The notes: a model not told the origin generated them from the sequence alone. DNA of 23,866 nt from Hondaea fermentalgiana (GCA_014084085.1 NPFB01000110.1:9239-33104); one strand, 5' to 3'; shown: positions 7,794 to 16,517, counted from the stretch's first letter. Program-made: numbers and translations.

Positions 7794-9503
7794 CTACTGC
7801 TCGTACTCCTCGTCGTCCTCATCATCGTAGTCCTCGTCATCCTCATCTTCGTCGCTGTCCTGGTCCGCGTAGGACATGGGCACAGAGTAAATCTGGATGA
7901 TGGGCTTGTTAGGGTCCTTGAGGAGAACGTACTTGCCAGCGGGATGCTTGTAAATGATGTCGGCGAGCGACTTGATAATGCCCCACATGTTGGTCTCCTG
8001 CATGTTGATCTGCGCAGCAAAGTCTTTAGGCTTGTAGCTCTGGGTGGCAAGAATGTTGTGGTTAAAGGGATCCTTGACGCTAGCGCGGCTGACAAAGCCA
8101 ATCTTCATGTAATCGGCGCCAGCAATAAGTGACTGCGCGGTCCACTTGCCCATCTTGCAAGCGTTGTTCTTGAGCTCAGTGGCAATGACAGCACCACGCG
8201 AAGAGTCAATCTTGCTGCGCCAGGGAGCAGCGCCAGAAATCTTGGGGTTCGCCTCGTTAATGGCAAAGAGCGTGAGGTAGTGGTTGCCCTTCTTACCAGG
8301 GAGGTTCTTGCGCATGTAGCCATGGAGCTCGGTACGGGCGACGAGGGAAAGGTCATCCGAAAGCTTCCACTTGCGGTACTTGTAGGCAAAAGAGGCAGGC
8401 TCGGTGCCCTCCTCCTCCTCCTCGGGGTCCCAGAACGGGTTGGGCGCAGGAAAGGTCTTCTTCTTGCCCTCCTTGTCGACAGCCTGCTGCGAGAAGCTTT
8501 GGTTAATAGCCGAGGCCTCAATGGAAAGCTTTTCCGGCTGATCGTAGGCAGCAATTGTAAGCTTCTCGTTCTCCTGCGGCTGGCGCTGGGCCATGGTCTC
8601 GTTGACCGTGAGCATCTCGAGACCCGAGTCCTCACGCTTATCGAGGAACATGAGGCCGTTCTCCATGCGCGTAAAGTACACGTCCCAGGGCTTGACCGAG
8701 CGCGGCGCAGCCATGAGGTGCGCGAGGAGCTCGTCCGTGGCAAAGAGGACGCGCTCTCCCGAGCCCTTGCGAGCGTATTCTTGTGCGTACTCCTGCATGA
8801 CAGGATCGTCGATAGTGGTGGTGGCGTTGAACTGCACGTTGTTGAATCGCTTGACCTTTTGTGGCAAGCGCGTGCTCACGCGGTCGAGCTTGTCGTCGAA
8901 GCGGTACAAGTGGCCGCAGGTCTTGAGGTCCTCGGCCTTGGGGGGCGCCATCTGCAGCTTGGTCAGGGCCGGGAGCTCGAACTGCTCGAGAATCTTCCAA
9001 TCGGGGCCAACCTTGACGGAGGGCTCCACCGTCGGCAGGTTGCGCTGGTTCCAGCGCTGGCGAGGGCGGCCTCCGCGTCCACGCCACTGCTTGCCGCGAC
9101 GAGCGTGCTGGACAAGATATTTGGCCTTCTTGCCCTGGAGCAGCTTTTCGGGCTCCTGCTCGTTGCGCTTGGCGTGCCACCGGCGGTTCGACTGCCAGCG
9201 TCCGCGGAAAGAGCGTCCGCGCATCGAGCGGATCGTCTTGGCCTTCTTGTCCGGATCCTCCACCATCTTAAAGGTCTCCCCGTTGGCCTCGGCCTGGGCG
9301 GCGGCCTCGCGCTCGGCGGCCTCGCGCTCGCGGTCGCGGAACCTGCCGCGCCCGAACTTGGACGCCGAGAAGTCCGCCGCGCGCCCGAGCTTGTCATTCT
9401 TGCCGAACGTCGCGAACGGCAGCCGCACGAACTTCTCCGGCAGCGTCGTCGGGCCCCAGCCCTCGATGTTCACGTGCACCTCCGGCAGGTAGAAGGACGC
9501 CAT
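7794..9503 (-). CDS. EIF3D: Eukaryotic translation initiation factor 3 subunit D (eIF3d)
   Basis: The 569-residue product matches eIF3d, whose human form is 548 residues. It begins MASFYLPEVHVNIEGWGP, matching the family pattern of a short strand followed by GWGP and a segment like LPEKFVRLPFATFGKNDKLG. An Arg/Trp-rich region (about residues 80-155, with RGRSFRGR and RRGKQWRGRGGRPRQRW) resembles the RNA-binding part. The central and C-terminal parts form the large conserved domain that binds the 5' cap in other eukaryotes. An acidic Asp/Glu tail follows. eIF3d helps load mRNA on the 40S ribosome and can support cap recognition independent of eIF4E. I chose the ATG at 9503 because the family N-terminus starts there and its context is ACGATGG; the open frame extends to 9707, but that stretch is low-complexity Ala/Arg/Gly/Glu. 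Codon bias is strong, as expected of a highly expressed gene. Confidence 0.95.
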   Translation of the reverse strand: MASFYLPEVHVNIEGWGPTTLPEKFVRLPFATFGKNDKLGRAADFSASKFGRGRFRDREREAAEREAAAQAEANGETFKMVEDPDKKAKTIRSMRGRSFRGRWQSNRRWHAKRNEQEPEKLLQGKKAKYLVQHARRGKQWRGRGGRPRQRWNQRNLPTVEPSVKVGPDWKILEQFELPALTKLQMAPPKAEDLKTCGHLYRFDDKLDRVSTRLPQKVKRFNNVQFNATTTIDDPVMQEYAQEYARKGSGERVLFATDELLAHLMAAPRSVKPWDVYFTRMENGLMFLDKREDSGLEMLTVNETMAQRQPQENEKLTIAAYDQPEKLSIEASAINQSFSQQAVDKEGKKKTFPAPNPFWDPEEEEEGTEPASFAYKYRKWKLSDDLSLVARTELHGYMRKNLPGKKGNHYLTLFAINEANPKISGAAPWRSKIDSSRGAVIATELKNNACKMGKWTAQSLIAGADYMKIGFVSRASVKDPFNHNILATQSYKPKDFAAQINMQETNMWGIIKSLADIIYKHPAGKYVLLKDPNKPIIQIYSVPMSYADQDSDEDEDDEDYDDEDDEEYEQ

Positions 9504-9703
9504 CGTCCCGGGATCGATCGATGACCGGCCGCCTCTGCCTGCGGACCTGCGCGTCTCTGCGCTCCTGCGCTCCCTCGCGCGCTGCGCCCCGCGCGATCCT
9601 GCGTCTGCGCCCGCGACTCCGCCTGCGGCTCCTCCTCCTTCTGCTTCTCCTTCTGCTGCGGCTGCGCGTCCTGCTGCTGCTGCTCCGCTCCGCTCACGAC
9701 CGT

Positions 9704-9745
9704 CCATTGGCGCCAGTTAGGTTTGGTTGGGGTAGGTTAGGGTTG
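9704..9745 (-). promoter_or_regulatory. Telo-box-like motif with CCAAT box upstream of eIF3d
   Basis: On the minus strand, about 200-240 bp upstream of the eIF3d ATG, the sequence reads CAACCCTAACC, then further CCAACC and AAACCTAAC units, then CCAATGG. AACCCTAA is the core of the plant telo-box, which is known from promoters of translation-machinery genes, and it is also a TTAGGG telomere-type unit. The CCAAT pentamer (9706-9710) is a common proximal promoter element. The function here is inferred from position and motif only. Confidence 0.4.
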
Positions 9746-10309
9746 CGTTTGGGGGCCTCCGGGCACCGGATCGACCATGTCGTCCCGTCTCCGCTCGACT
9801 CGACTCGACGTGGGACTCGCTCGCTCGCTGCACTCGCATCGCCGTCGGTCGGTCGGTCGGTCAGCACGGGTCAGCCGGCCAGACGACGAGAGAGGCGAAA
9901 GCGAAGGAGACTGACTGTGACGTTCGTTGCTAAGAACAGAAACGAAGCAGACGAGCGGCTGGATGGTCAAACTTGTATAGGCCTACGTCCAAGAGAAAAA
10001 AAAAAAAGGAGGACAAGGACATGGCGAGCGAGCAATGCGTGACTTGTGATTGAGGTGGACGCGCCAACACCGGAAACTTTCCCCCACCTATCCGCCAGCT
10101 TTGAATGCCCTCCCGACGATCGATTGCCTGACGGCGAGCGAGTGCGAGCTGTCTCCCCGAAAAGAGGCCTTTCACCAGGAGCGACGGTTAGGCCCTTCTT
10201 CGGCGCGCAGCCGCGCCGAATTCCGTTTCCGTTGAGCGTTGACGCAGCTTGAGAGCAGGTCCCGGACTTCTGGGACGCGTGCAAGCACGTTGCCATTGCG
10301 GCAGGGCCA

Positions 10310-10410
10310 GAGTCGAGGCGAGGCAAGAGGCGAGGCAAGACTAGACAAGGCAAGACTAGACTAGACTAGACAAGACAAGACAAGACAAGACAAGGCGAGG
10401 CGAGGTAAGG
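10310..10410. repeat. Pentanucleotide array of ACAAG/ACTAG/GCGAG units
   Basis: About 100 bp are built from a 5-bp period: GCAAG and GCGAG units, then blocks of ACTAG, then about five ACAAG, then GCGAG and GTAAG. The plus strand is purine-rich. It lies about 470-570 bp upstream of the ANK-Nudix-like ATG. The last unit, AGGTAAGG, happens to resemble a 5' splice site. Confidence 0.85.
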
Positions 10411-10715
10411 ACAAAGAGAAATTGGGCCGCATCGACGCGCGCGGGAGGACAGTCCACGCGGGGCGGCGTCGCCCCGACAGCAGCGTCGAGCGCGGTGCGA
10501 AGCTGGCGCAGCTCTGCAGCAGAGGCAGCCGAGGACAGCACAAAGACGCGCTACAGCCAGGCCTTTACGGGCACGGACGGTCGAGGCCCAGACTCTGGGG
10601 CTTCTAACCGGAAAAAAGGAGCGCAGTAACTGAGTGGCCGAGCTGCCACGGCTCGGGCCTACCAACGCCTTGCCTTGAAACTTGTACGTGCGTGCAAACA
10701 TACGTACATTCGCAC

Positions 10716-10760
10716 GTTCGTTCGTTCGTTCGTTCATTCATTCATTCATTCATTCGTTCG
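10716..10760. repeat. TTCG/TTCA tetranucleotide array
   Basis: Four TTCG units are followed by about five TTCA units and then TTCG again, 120-165 bp upstream of the ANK-Nudix-like ATG. The internal switch from TTCG to TTCA fits CpG decay or slippage between variant blocks. Confidence 0.9.
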
Positions 10761-10838
10761 TCCCCGGAATCCATTACCACCACAACCGCAACGTCACCAT
10801 CGACCTGGAACAACACCTTGGACAACACATCATAAGAC

Positions 10839-10872
10839 ATCACAACACAACACAACACAACACAAAACAAAA
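10839..10872. repeat. CACAA pentanucleotide array directly before a start codon
   Basis: Four or more CACAA units pass into AAAAC-type units and end 8 bp before the ATG at 10881. The plus strand is A/C only, so if transcribed it would form an unstructured leader just ahead of the initiation codon. Confidence 0.9.
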
Positions 10873-10880
10873 CGGATATC

Positions 10881-13800
10881 ATGATTTCCGATTCCTCGAC
10901 AAACCTCGCCTCACATCCGGCAGGAATGTCGCCTTCTTGTGCAACAAGCCAAGACCATCTTCAAGAGGAAGACGCAGACCAGAATCGGAGCGTAGAGCAG
11001 TTTATGACAGCCATGCGCGCCGCTGTACGTTGCGGAGACGTCGAGGGCGCAGCTCAAATTCTCTTAGAAGCTACAAGTGCCCTATGCGGACCAGAAACCG
11101 ATGACGGCGCTCTCAGCGGAAAACTTTCCGCGCTCGACAAGGACGGCGTGACCCTCTTGCATGTCGCGGCCGAGCGTGGCGACCTCGAAATGCTCAAACT
11201 TCTCCACGTTAAAGGCCAGGCCCCTGTCAGCGCAAAGGATGCTCGCGGCGGCGAGCCCGTCCTTGAAGCTGCTGCTGCTGGCCGCCTCGAATGCATCAAG
11301 TGGCTCGTTGATACGCAAGGCGTTGACGTCAACACTGCCGACGATCGCGGCGACACTGTACTACATCTTGCATCAGGCTTTGGCCATATTGAAGTGATGC
11401 GCTGGCTCCTTGACCACGGCGCGCAGGTGGACCCACGAACGAAAATTGACGTGACCCCGCTCCTCTATGCAACCGCCAAGGGCCGCATTGAGGCTGTGCG
11501 CCTTCTTTTGCACCACGGCGCCGATGTCAAGGCCCGCGACGCTGAACGTGGGTGGAATGCGGCGCACACCGCAGCAGGGTGCAACCAGGCAGCCATGCTA
11601 AAGTTTCTCATCAATTCGTATCCCGCGCTGCTTGTCAGCAAGACCGTGGACGGGGTCTCACTCGCGGAAGTGGCGCGTCGCGAGAAATGTCCCGATACCT
11701 TTCTGGCCATTATACACTTTAACAAGGAGTCCGAAAAGGAGGCCCGTCGTCAACAAGCGGAGGCTGCCCGCAAAAAGCAGGCCCAAGACGAGCGACTCGC
11801 CAAGGAGCTGGCGCAACGCGATTTTGAGCGTCTTGCACGCGACCTGCAATTGCTGCAAAAGGCAGATAAGCGACATCCGGCGACCGGGACTAGCCCAGAC
11901 GCAACGCAACGAAATGCGCGCAGTATCACAGGAGCGTCGGAATCCATGAAGGGTCATGGTTCCTCCAAGGCGAAAAACAAAAAGAAGAAGAAGAGGACGC
12001 CTGCAAAAACCCGAAATGCAAAGAAACAATCTGACGTCACCTCGGACGAAATTGCTACGCAGTCAGCCTCAGCTGGCAACCAGGAGATGGAAAAGATTGA
12101 AGAGCAAGAAGAAAGGAATCCAGAGACAAAGTCTGCCGAGAGCGACGTGGAGCCAGCAGGGAGCATGGTCTTCATGGAATCTTTGCAAACGATGGGAGTC
12201 ATTGGCCGACCCTCCCACACGGAGCTCGACGATGCGCTCGACGCAGACGAGGCCGCCTTCATTGCAGGCGAGACCTGGCAAGTGAAACTGTCAAAGCGCG
12301 ACAAAAAGCTCTTGAAGAAACTCCGGGACCACCGCTCAGTGCGCTCTGGGAGCGAAGACTCCCTCAGTCTTTCAACCTCTGAAAGCGGAAGTGAAGAGAG
12401 CAGCCCAAATCCAGTGCAAGACTTGGACGCACAGACACACGACACAGACGTCGTCGTCGTCGCGGCGCACGAGCCGCGTAGCGCCCAAAGCCAACGTCAC
12501 GATCAGGCCGATCAAGTAAAGAAGGCCTTGGCGCAGGCTTCATCGCGAGAACCGACAACCATGGCGTTGGCAGAGTTGCAAAACGCGCAGCCTACGCAAA
12601 CCAGTCAACAGCACCTGCCGCAGCCACGAACTCCACGCAAAGGGCCTGGCGTGCCACTAAGCCCTGTGAAGCGTAAGAATTCCTGCGAGAGCCGCTGGAC
12701 CTTGGGCAATCCTCTCAAGATCTCCACCGACGATGGAGAGAGCGCTGGGGCCGCCATTGCCCTTTCGACAAATCCCGCCATTACTGCGGGGTCTGAAAAT
12801 GGCAACTCTGCGTGTGCTCATGGGGGCGGCCCACCCGTTTCTACTAGTGCGACTGGTGTCGCCTCGTCTCCGACATCTGAAGTTGGCAGCGAAACTTCTG
12901 CGCGAGGCAGTCTCGATGGAAAAAATGTAGAATCCCGGCTTCGCCCGCACGCCCCACCTTGGTCTCCACGTCGCCGAAAGTGGACCTCGCCCGCGGCCAA
13001 TGCGGGCCAGGTAAAGGCAAAACTCCTCATGGACGATCCTCCAGAGGTGGTGGAGAACGAATTTCAGCGCATGCTCAAGCGCTTCGTTCACATGGATACG
13101 GGTGCGAGAAGGACAGCGAAGCGCAAGTTTGCCAAAGCGACTGCCGAATACGAAGAAAAGAGGCTTGCTGATGCGGAGCAAATGGAAACCGCTTGGCGCA
13201 ATTCGATTCGTAGCAGGCTTGAGAAAGGCATTCCGCTCTTGCAATTCCGGACGCTTAGCCTCGCTCTCGCCGAAATTGACGCTGCGGAAGAGGCGCGGCG
13301 CATGGACAATGAGATTCAACACACAATTCTAAGCGAGGACCAGGAACTTGCTCTTCTTGTCGAGCGTACAAAGGCTACGCTTGCAAGGAAGGACGAGATC
13401 CCCCTCGCCGCATACGCTCAGGACTGGCGCAGCGGGAAGCTACTTCGAATTCCGCAAGATGCCGTCGTCGACATCAACGATTTTGCGCTCGGTCTGCGTC
13501 ACTCTGTCGAGGCCTGGCGCATGCAAGACAAGGTTCTTCGCGTCTGGATTCGATTTGGGGGCGATGAGCTCGCCCGAGCCGCCAAGGCGCGCGAGATCGG
13601 CTTTGACTTTGATCACGCGCGACCCGGGATGCTTCTTATGAGTTGCTGCGTTGCTTCGTCTTCGGCACCTTCCATTACAAGCGCTTCTGCTGCTCCAAAC
13701 GAGCCAAAGTCTGCGCCATTGGTGCTTATTTCTGCTCCCATGGAAACTGAGTCCGCCGGTGTGGCTGTGACAAAGAGTGATGTTGGCGACGAAGCCATTC

Positions 13801-14162
13801 GTGTCTTGCTTATACCCTCGGGATCTGGACGTGCAGATGAGGTGACATTTGCGCTTCCATCTCAACGTCTTCATACTGGCGAAAATCCGCTGCATGCAGC
13901 CGAAGTGTTGGCGCAAGAGCTCTCGGGAATGGCCTTTTCCCTGACAGCGCACACCGTTGCATCAGGCGATATCTTTGTCGGTACGATTCACCGCGATGCC
14001 GAGTCAGAGCACGCTTTTGCGGATACTGCCTTGGCAGGGGCGAAGTGGTTTGCGCTTAAGGAAGCAAAACAGACGCTCGACAGTGCCGAGGAGGAAGGCA
14101 TTCTCATGGAAGCTTTGCACAAGTGCGCATCCAGTGCCTTCAAGTCCGAACAGTCCACTTAA
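10881..14162 (+). CDS. Ankyrin-repeat protein with degenerate NUDT6-like pre-Nudix/Nudix C-terminus
   Basis: The protein has 1093 residues. Residues about 37-255 form ankyrin repeats, with VTLLHVAAERGDLEMLKLL, DTVLHLASGFGHIEVMRWLL and TPLLYATAKGRIEAVRLLL. A charged coiled coil follows (about 280-330), then a Lys-rich patch near 364-384 that could be a nuclear signal, then a long Ser/Thr/Glu-rich disordered region. A second helical region covers about 715-845. Residues about 864-920 resemble the pre-Nudix domain of NUDT6 and plant NUDX proteins: F-x(2)-L-x(2)-S-x(3)-WR, VWIRF, ELA, and GFDFDHA. Residues about 971-1093 then look like a Nudix fold. The box region 992-1016 reads LPSQRLHTGENPLHAAEVLA and then QELSG. 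It keeps LP, R, GE, AA and the final G, but most of the metal-binding REx2EE residues are lost (only one Glu remains). A late WFAL near residue 1056 fits the fold. The enzyme is probably inactive. The ATG has A at -3. Confidence 0.88.
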   Translation: MISDSSTNLASHPAGMSPSCATSQDHLQEEDADQNRSVEQFMTAMRAAVRCGDVEGAAQILLEATSALCGPETDDGALSGKLSALDKDGVTLLHVAAERGDLEMLKLLHVKGQAPVSAKDARGGEPVLEAAAAGRLECIKWLVDTQGVDVNTADDRGDTVLHLASGFGHIEVMRWLLDHGAQVDPRTKIDVTPLLYATAKGRIEAVRLLLHHGADVKARDAERGWNAAHTAAGCNQAAMLKFLINSYPALLVSKTVDGVSLAEVARREKCPDTFLAIIHFNKESEKEARRQQAEAARKKQAQDERLAKELAQRDFERLARDLQLLQKADKRHPATGTSPDATQRNARSITGASESMKGHGSSKAKNKKKKKRTPAKTRNAKKQSDVTSDEIATQSASAGNQEMEKIEEQEERNPETKSAESDVEPAGSMVFMESLQTMGVIGRPSHTELDDALDADEAAFIAGETWQVKLSKRDKKLLKKLRDHRSVRSGSEDSLSLSTSESGSEESSPNPVQDLDAQTHDTDVVVVAAHEPRSAQSQRHDQADQVKKALAQASSREPTTMALAELQNAQPTQTSQQHLPQPRTPRKGPGVPLSPVKRKNSCESRWTLGNPLKISTDDGESAGAAIALSTNPAITAGSENGNSACAHGGGPPVSTSATGVASSPTSEVGSETSARGSLDGKNVESRLRPHAPPWSPRRRKWTSPAANAGQVKAKLLMDDPPEVVENEFQRMLKRFVHMDTGARRTAKRKFAKATAEYEEKRLADAEQMETAWRNSIRSRLEKGIPLLQFRTLSLALAEIDAAEEARRMDNEIQHTILSEDQELALLVERTKATLARKDEIPLAAYAQDWRSGKLLRIPQDAVVDINDFALGLRHSVEAWRMQDKVLRVWIRFGGDELARAAKAREIGFDFDHARPGMLLMSCCVASSSAPSITSASAAPNEPKSAPLVLISAPMETESAGVAVTKSDVGDEAIRVLLIPSGSGRADEVTFALPSQRLHTGENPLHAAEVLAQELSGMAFSLTAHTVASGDIFVGTIHRDAESEHAFADTALAGAKWFALKEAKQTLDSAEEEGILMEALHKCASSAFKSEQST

Positions 14163-14255
14163 CCTCCTCGCAATTGCAAGGAATACCTATGCATGGAAAG
14201 GTCTGAAGCTCTTCGCGCCAACAGCAAATTTATAAATCCAAACAAAGGAAAAAAT

Positions 14256-14302
14256 GTTCTTCTTCTTCTTCTTCTTCTTCTTCTTCTTCTTCTTCTCCTT
14301 CT
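14256..14302. repeat. TTC trinucleotide repeat between convergent genes
   Basis: About 14 TTC units with one TCC interruption lie in the 190-bp gap between the stop codon of the ANK-Nudix-like gene and that of the YHYH gene. The plus strand is pyrimidine-only, so the minus-strand YHYH transcript would carry GAA repeats in its 3' region. Confidence 0.95.
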
Positions 14303-14352
14303 TTGCGTTTTGTTGTAGTCATTCAACAATCGCACTGTTTCGTTTTTGTCCA

Positions 14353-15765
14353 TCAGCGAAGCGACATCAGCGTGGCGAGGACGGCAATGACCATCATTTG
14401 CGGCAGCGATCGCGTGGCATCACTGGGGCTCATCGTTTCTGCAGACTCGAAGTCGTCATCATCATCAGATGCGGAGGTTTCCCGTGACGCGGAAGGCTTG
14501 GATGACCGCGATGGCCTCATTGTTGGGCGAGATGTACGCGCGGAAGATGAAGACGTACTTGAAGACGAGCTGGAGCTCGTGGTTGAGCTTGTTTGACAGG
14601 ACGAAACAAGTCCGTTCGCATGCAGTTTGCCTTTAAAGGTGGGCCCAAGGTTGTACGGGAAGCTGCTTGTCATATGATAAACATATCCCAGCTCGTCGTC
14701 CATTCTGCCATTGTGCTCGTCAAGATATTCGTCTCCTTGCGCAGTGCAGGCCGCATCATAGTAAAAGTCCTCGAGGTAGATGCCAGACTCACCAGAGATA
14801 GTATTTCCCGACTGAGTCGTGACATTGTCCTGTACATTTGGTCCCACCAGGGAAGTTGGGGCCGTCCCTTGCGAAAGATCGAAAATGTCCACCAGAAGAC
14901 ACGAACGTTCGCCTTCCGTTCCACAGCCGCCGAGAGAATCGTTGTAGTAGTTGCGCGCCTTCCAGCAGGACTGCGCCTTCACGCCATCCGAAATGTACGG
15001 CCCAAGAATGGGAAATCCGTCAGCAGCAAACCCCCAGACCGAGGACTTTGCATCCGAATTGTTCTCACCCTTTAGTGCCGGCATCATGTTGGTGGTGGCA
15101 TGAATATGATATTGACCGGACGTTTGCGCGTGTCCGCCATTAATGTCAACATCGTAAATCTCGAACTTGGGGGCAAGGCTGTTCCATGTTCCCTCGCTGT
15201 TGTAGCTTGTGCCGTCAAGAAGGCCGTACACAGCAACGCCATTGGAGAAAAGCCCGATATTGCCAAGCGGCTGGTAGCAGACGCTCTCCGTAAATGTCGG
15301 TTGCATGGGAATGTAGGCAGTCAGGTTCTGGTCCGACGGGCAGCTTGGTCCAGTCGGCCAGTACCCGCTCGAGCCCGCGGCGCATCCTTGCTTGCCCGTG
15401 TACCCGACGTCTCCTCCCCATTCGACAAGATCGCCAACAGAAACGCTGGGAACACCGTCCTCGAAATCGGAGCTTGCCTTGGGTCGCGACTCTAGAAACT
15501 CGAAAATCTCGTTCGAGATGACAGTGGTGAACTTGGGAATACCCGACGCCAAAATGCGCAGGTAATCCCTATCGACTTCGATAGCTTGAACGTCGGTGAG
15601 AACGTTGTCCAGAAAAGGCGCCGTCGAATATTCGTCGCCCGTGTTCATGATCCATGTCGTGCAGTACACGGAAGTCTCGTTGTCGCAGGCAGTCGTCGCT
15701 GTTGTCGTCCTTTGCGCCGCCGCGAGGACCAGCATGGCAAAGCACGTCGCCTTGACGCTCGACAT
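14353..15765 (-). CDS. Secreted YHYH-domain protein, probably GPI-anchored
   Basis: The protein has 470 residues from the ATG at 15765. A TTG three codons upstream is in frame but is not needed. A hydrophobic signal peptide covers about residues 1-20 (ending in an Ala-rich stretch). The middle region matches the YHYH domain family: QYHIH at about 218-222 in place of the name-giving YHYH, WGFAADGFPILGPY, and near 352-375 the conserved block DEHNGRMDDELGYVYH with MTSSFPYNLGP. Cysteines are common, as in extracellular proteins, and several NxT/S sites occur. From about 387 the chain is Ser/Thr-rich with an acidic patch, then ends in a hydrophobic tail (about 453-470, LPQMMVIAVLATLMSLR). This layout is typical of a GPI-attachment signal. 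YHYH proteins have no established function; a secreted surface or wall role is a guess. Confidence 0.85.
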   Translation of the reverse strand: MSSVKATCFAMLVLAAAQRTTTATTACDNETSVYCTTWIMNTGDEYSTAPFLDNVLTDVQAIEVDRDYLRILASGIPKFTTVISNEIFEFLESRPKASSDFEDGVPSVSVGDLVEWGGDVGYTGKQGCAAGSSGYWPTGPSCPSDQNLTAYIPMQPTFTESVCYQPLGNIGLFSNGVAVYGLLDGTSYNSEGTWNSLAPKFEIYDVDINGGHAQTSGQYHIHATTNMMPALKGENNSDAKSSVWGFAADGFPILGPYISDGVKAQSCWKARNYYNDSLGGCGTEGERSCLLVDIFDLSQGTAPTSLVGPNVQDNVTTQSGNTISGESGIYLEDFYYDAACTAQGDEYLDEHNGRMDDELGYVYHMTSSFPYNLGPTFKGKLHANGLVSSCQTSSTTSSSSSSSTSSSSARTSRPTMRPSRSSKPSASRETSASDDDDDFESAETMSPSDATRSLPQMMVIAVLATLMSLR

Positions 15766-16517
15766 CTTTTTCAATTGGTAGGCTGAGGAGAAAAGAAGGG
15801 AATGAAGTGGGAAAACGAAGGAAAGAAGAAGAAGAAGAAGTCAATCAACCGACTTTTCTTTCGTGCTTGGAACTTTGGTTGTCTCTTTTGGGGTTCTCGC
15901 TCTTGTGTTTGCTTTTTTTCTCCTTTTTGTTATTGTTTTTCTTGCTTGAGGTTTTTGGCTGTCACGGTTGCGGGTTTGCTTGCTCCGAATGATTTGTCAA
16001 TTTGATTACTTTGTGCTTCATGTATGCTTTTGTAGCTTGCTTCATGTGATCGATGTGCTTGCAAAAAGCACGGCGAGCTCAGCCAATTCCTTCGACCCAC
16101 AAGCAAGCGCAGCGCCCACACGAAGCGCCGCCGAACTCGTGCCTCCCACCTTCGCCGTGCATGGTCCCCGCGGCGCGCATGCACCACACAATGCCCGACA
16201 CGAAGACGCGTCGAACTCGCGCCTCCTACCCGCCGCCGCTCCGGACTCCAAGTCCCCAAAGCGCCGAACGCGACCGAGAGCCGGGCCCATCCGTTATCCG
16301 TTACGAAACGCCACGTTTCGCGCCGTTTCGCCGCGCGGCCGTTGGCGGTTTCGCAACGGCGCGATTTTTCCCTCGGCTCGTCTCTCGTCTCGTCTCTCTT
16401 TGCTTGCTCGGCTTGCTTGTCTCGGCTCGCCTCGGTTTTCAAATTCGTCCTTCGCTCGGGCCGGCGCAGACACGCTCGAGCGAGCTCTCGGCGAGGCGCG
16501 AGGCGCGTGCGCGCAGC
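15766..16517. other. Divergent intergenic region between the YHYH and piggyBac-like genes
   Basis: This 752-bp region shows a GAAGAA tract near 15815-15840, then an AT/TTTG-rich part (15850-16060), then a GC-rich part with GTTTCG repeats and a hairpin (16304-16350) and a CGTCTC/GCTTG-rich leader (16375-16440). The piggyBac-like reading frame is open back to an ATG at 16053, but that stretch has no domain and looks like leader sequence. Confidence 0.6.
16304..16323. promoter_or_regulatory. Short hairpin CGAAACG-CCA-CGTTTCG overlapping an E2F-like TTTCGCGC site
   Basis: A 7-bp perfect inverted repeat with a 3-nt loop (16304-16320) overlaps TTTCGCGC at 16316-16323, which fits the E2F consensus TTTSSCGC. 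Two more TTTCGC cores follow at about 16326 and 16349. The cluster lies 170-215 bp upstream of the piggyBac-like ATG. A regulatory role is inferred from the motif only. Confidence 0.3.

Larger units (their letters stand above)
9504..10880. other. Divergent promoter region between eIF3d and the ANK-Nudix-like gene
   Basis: This 1.38 kb region separates two genes read outward. It contains a CTG/CTC-rich stretch (9520-9700) that is probably the eIF3d leader, a CCAAT-type motif and a telo-box-like motif near 9704-9750, GGTC repeats at 9847-9864, an A12 run near 9998-10007, and three tandem-repeat blocks listed separately. Short frames here have no convincing domain. I see no RNA gene. Confidence 0.6.

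Noticed and set aside
8280..9524. 414-codon open frame antisense to eIF3d
   Set aside because: It is a by-product of the strong codon bias of eIF3d on the other strand; the translation is Leu/Val/Arg/Gly-rich without motifs.
9504..9707. 68-residue N-terminal extension of eIF3d
   Set aside because: The extension is low-complexity Ala/Arg/Gly/Glu, while the known eIF3d N-terminus begins exactly at the Met encoded at 9503, which has a good start context.
9715..9745. Interstitial telomere array
   Set aside because: Only one complete TTAGGG unit is present with degenerate neighbours, so this is not evidence of a chromosome-end fusion; it is kept only as a possible telo-box.
10403..10520. Possible intron starting at AGGTAAGG (10403-10410)
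   Set aside because: The donor-like sequence is just the last unit of a pentanucleotide array and no acceptor with a pyrimidine tract follows before the next ATG.
16053..16517. 155-residue N-terminal extension of the piggyBac-like protein
   Set aside because: Its sequence is Pro/Arg/Ser-rich and includes CGTCTC/GCTTG repeats typical of leaders in this window; the ATG at 16518 has a better context.
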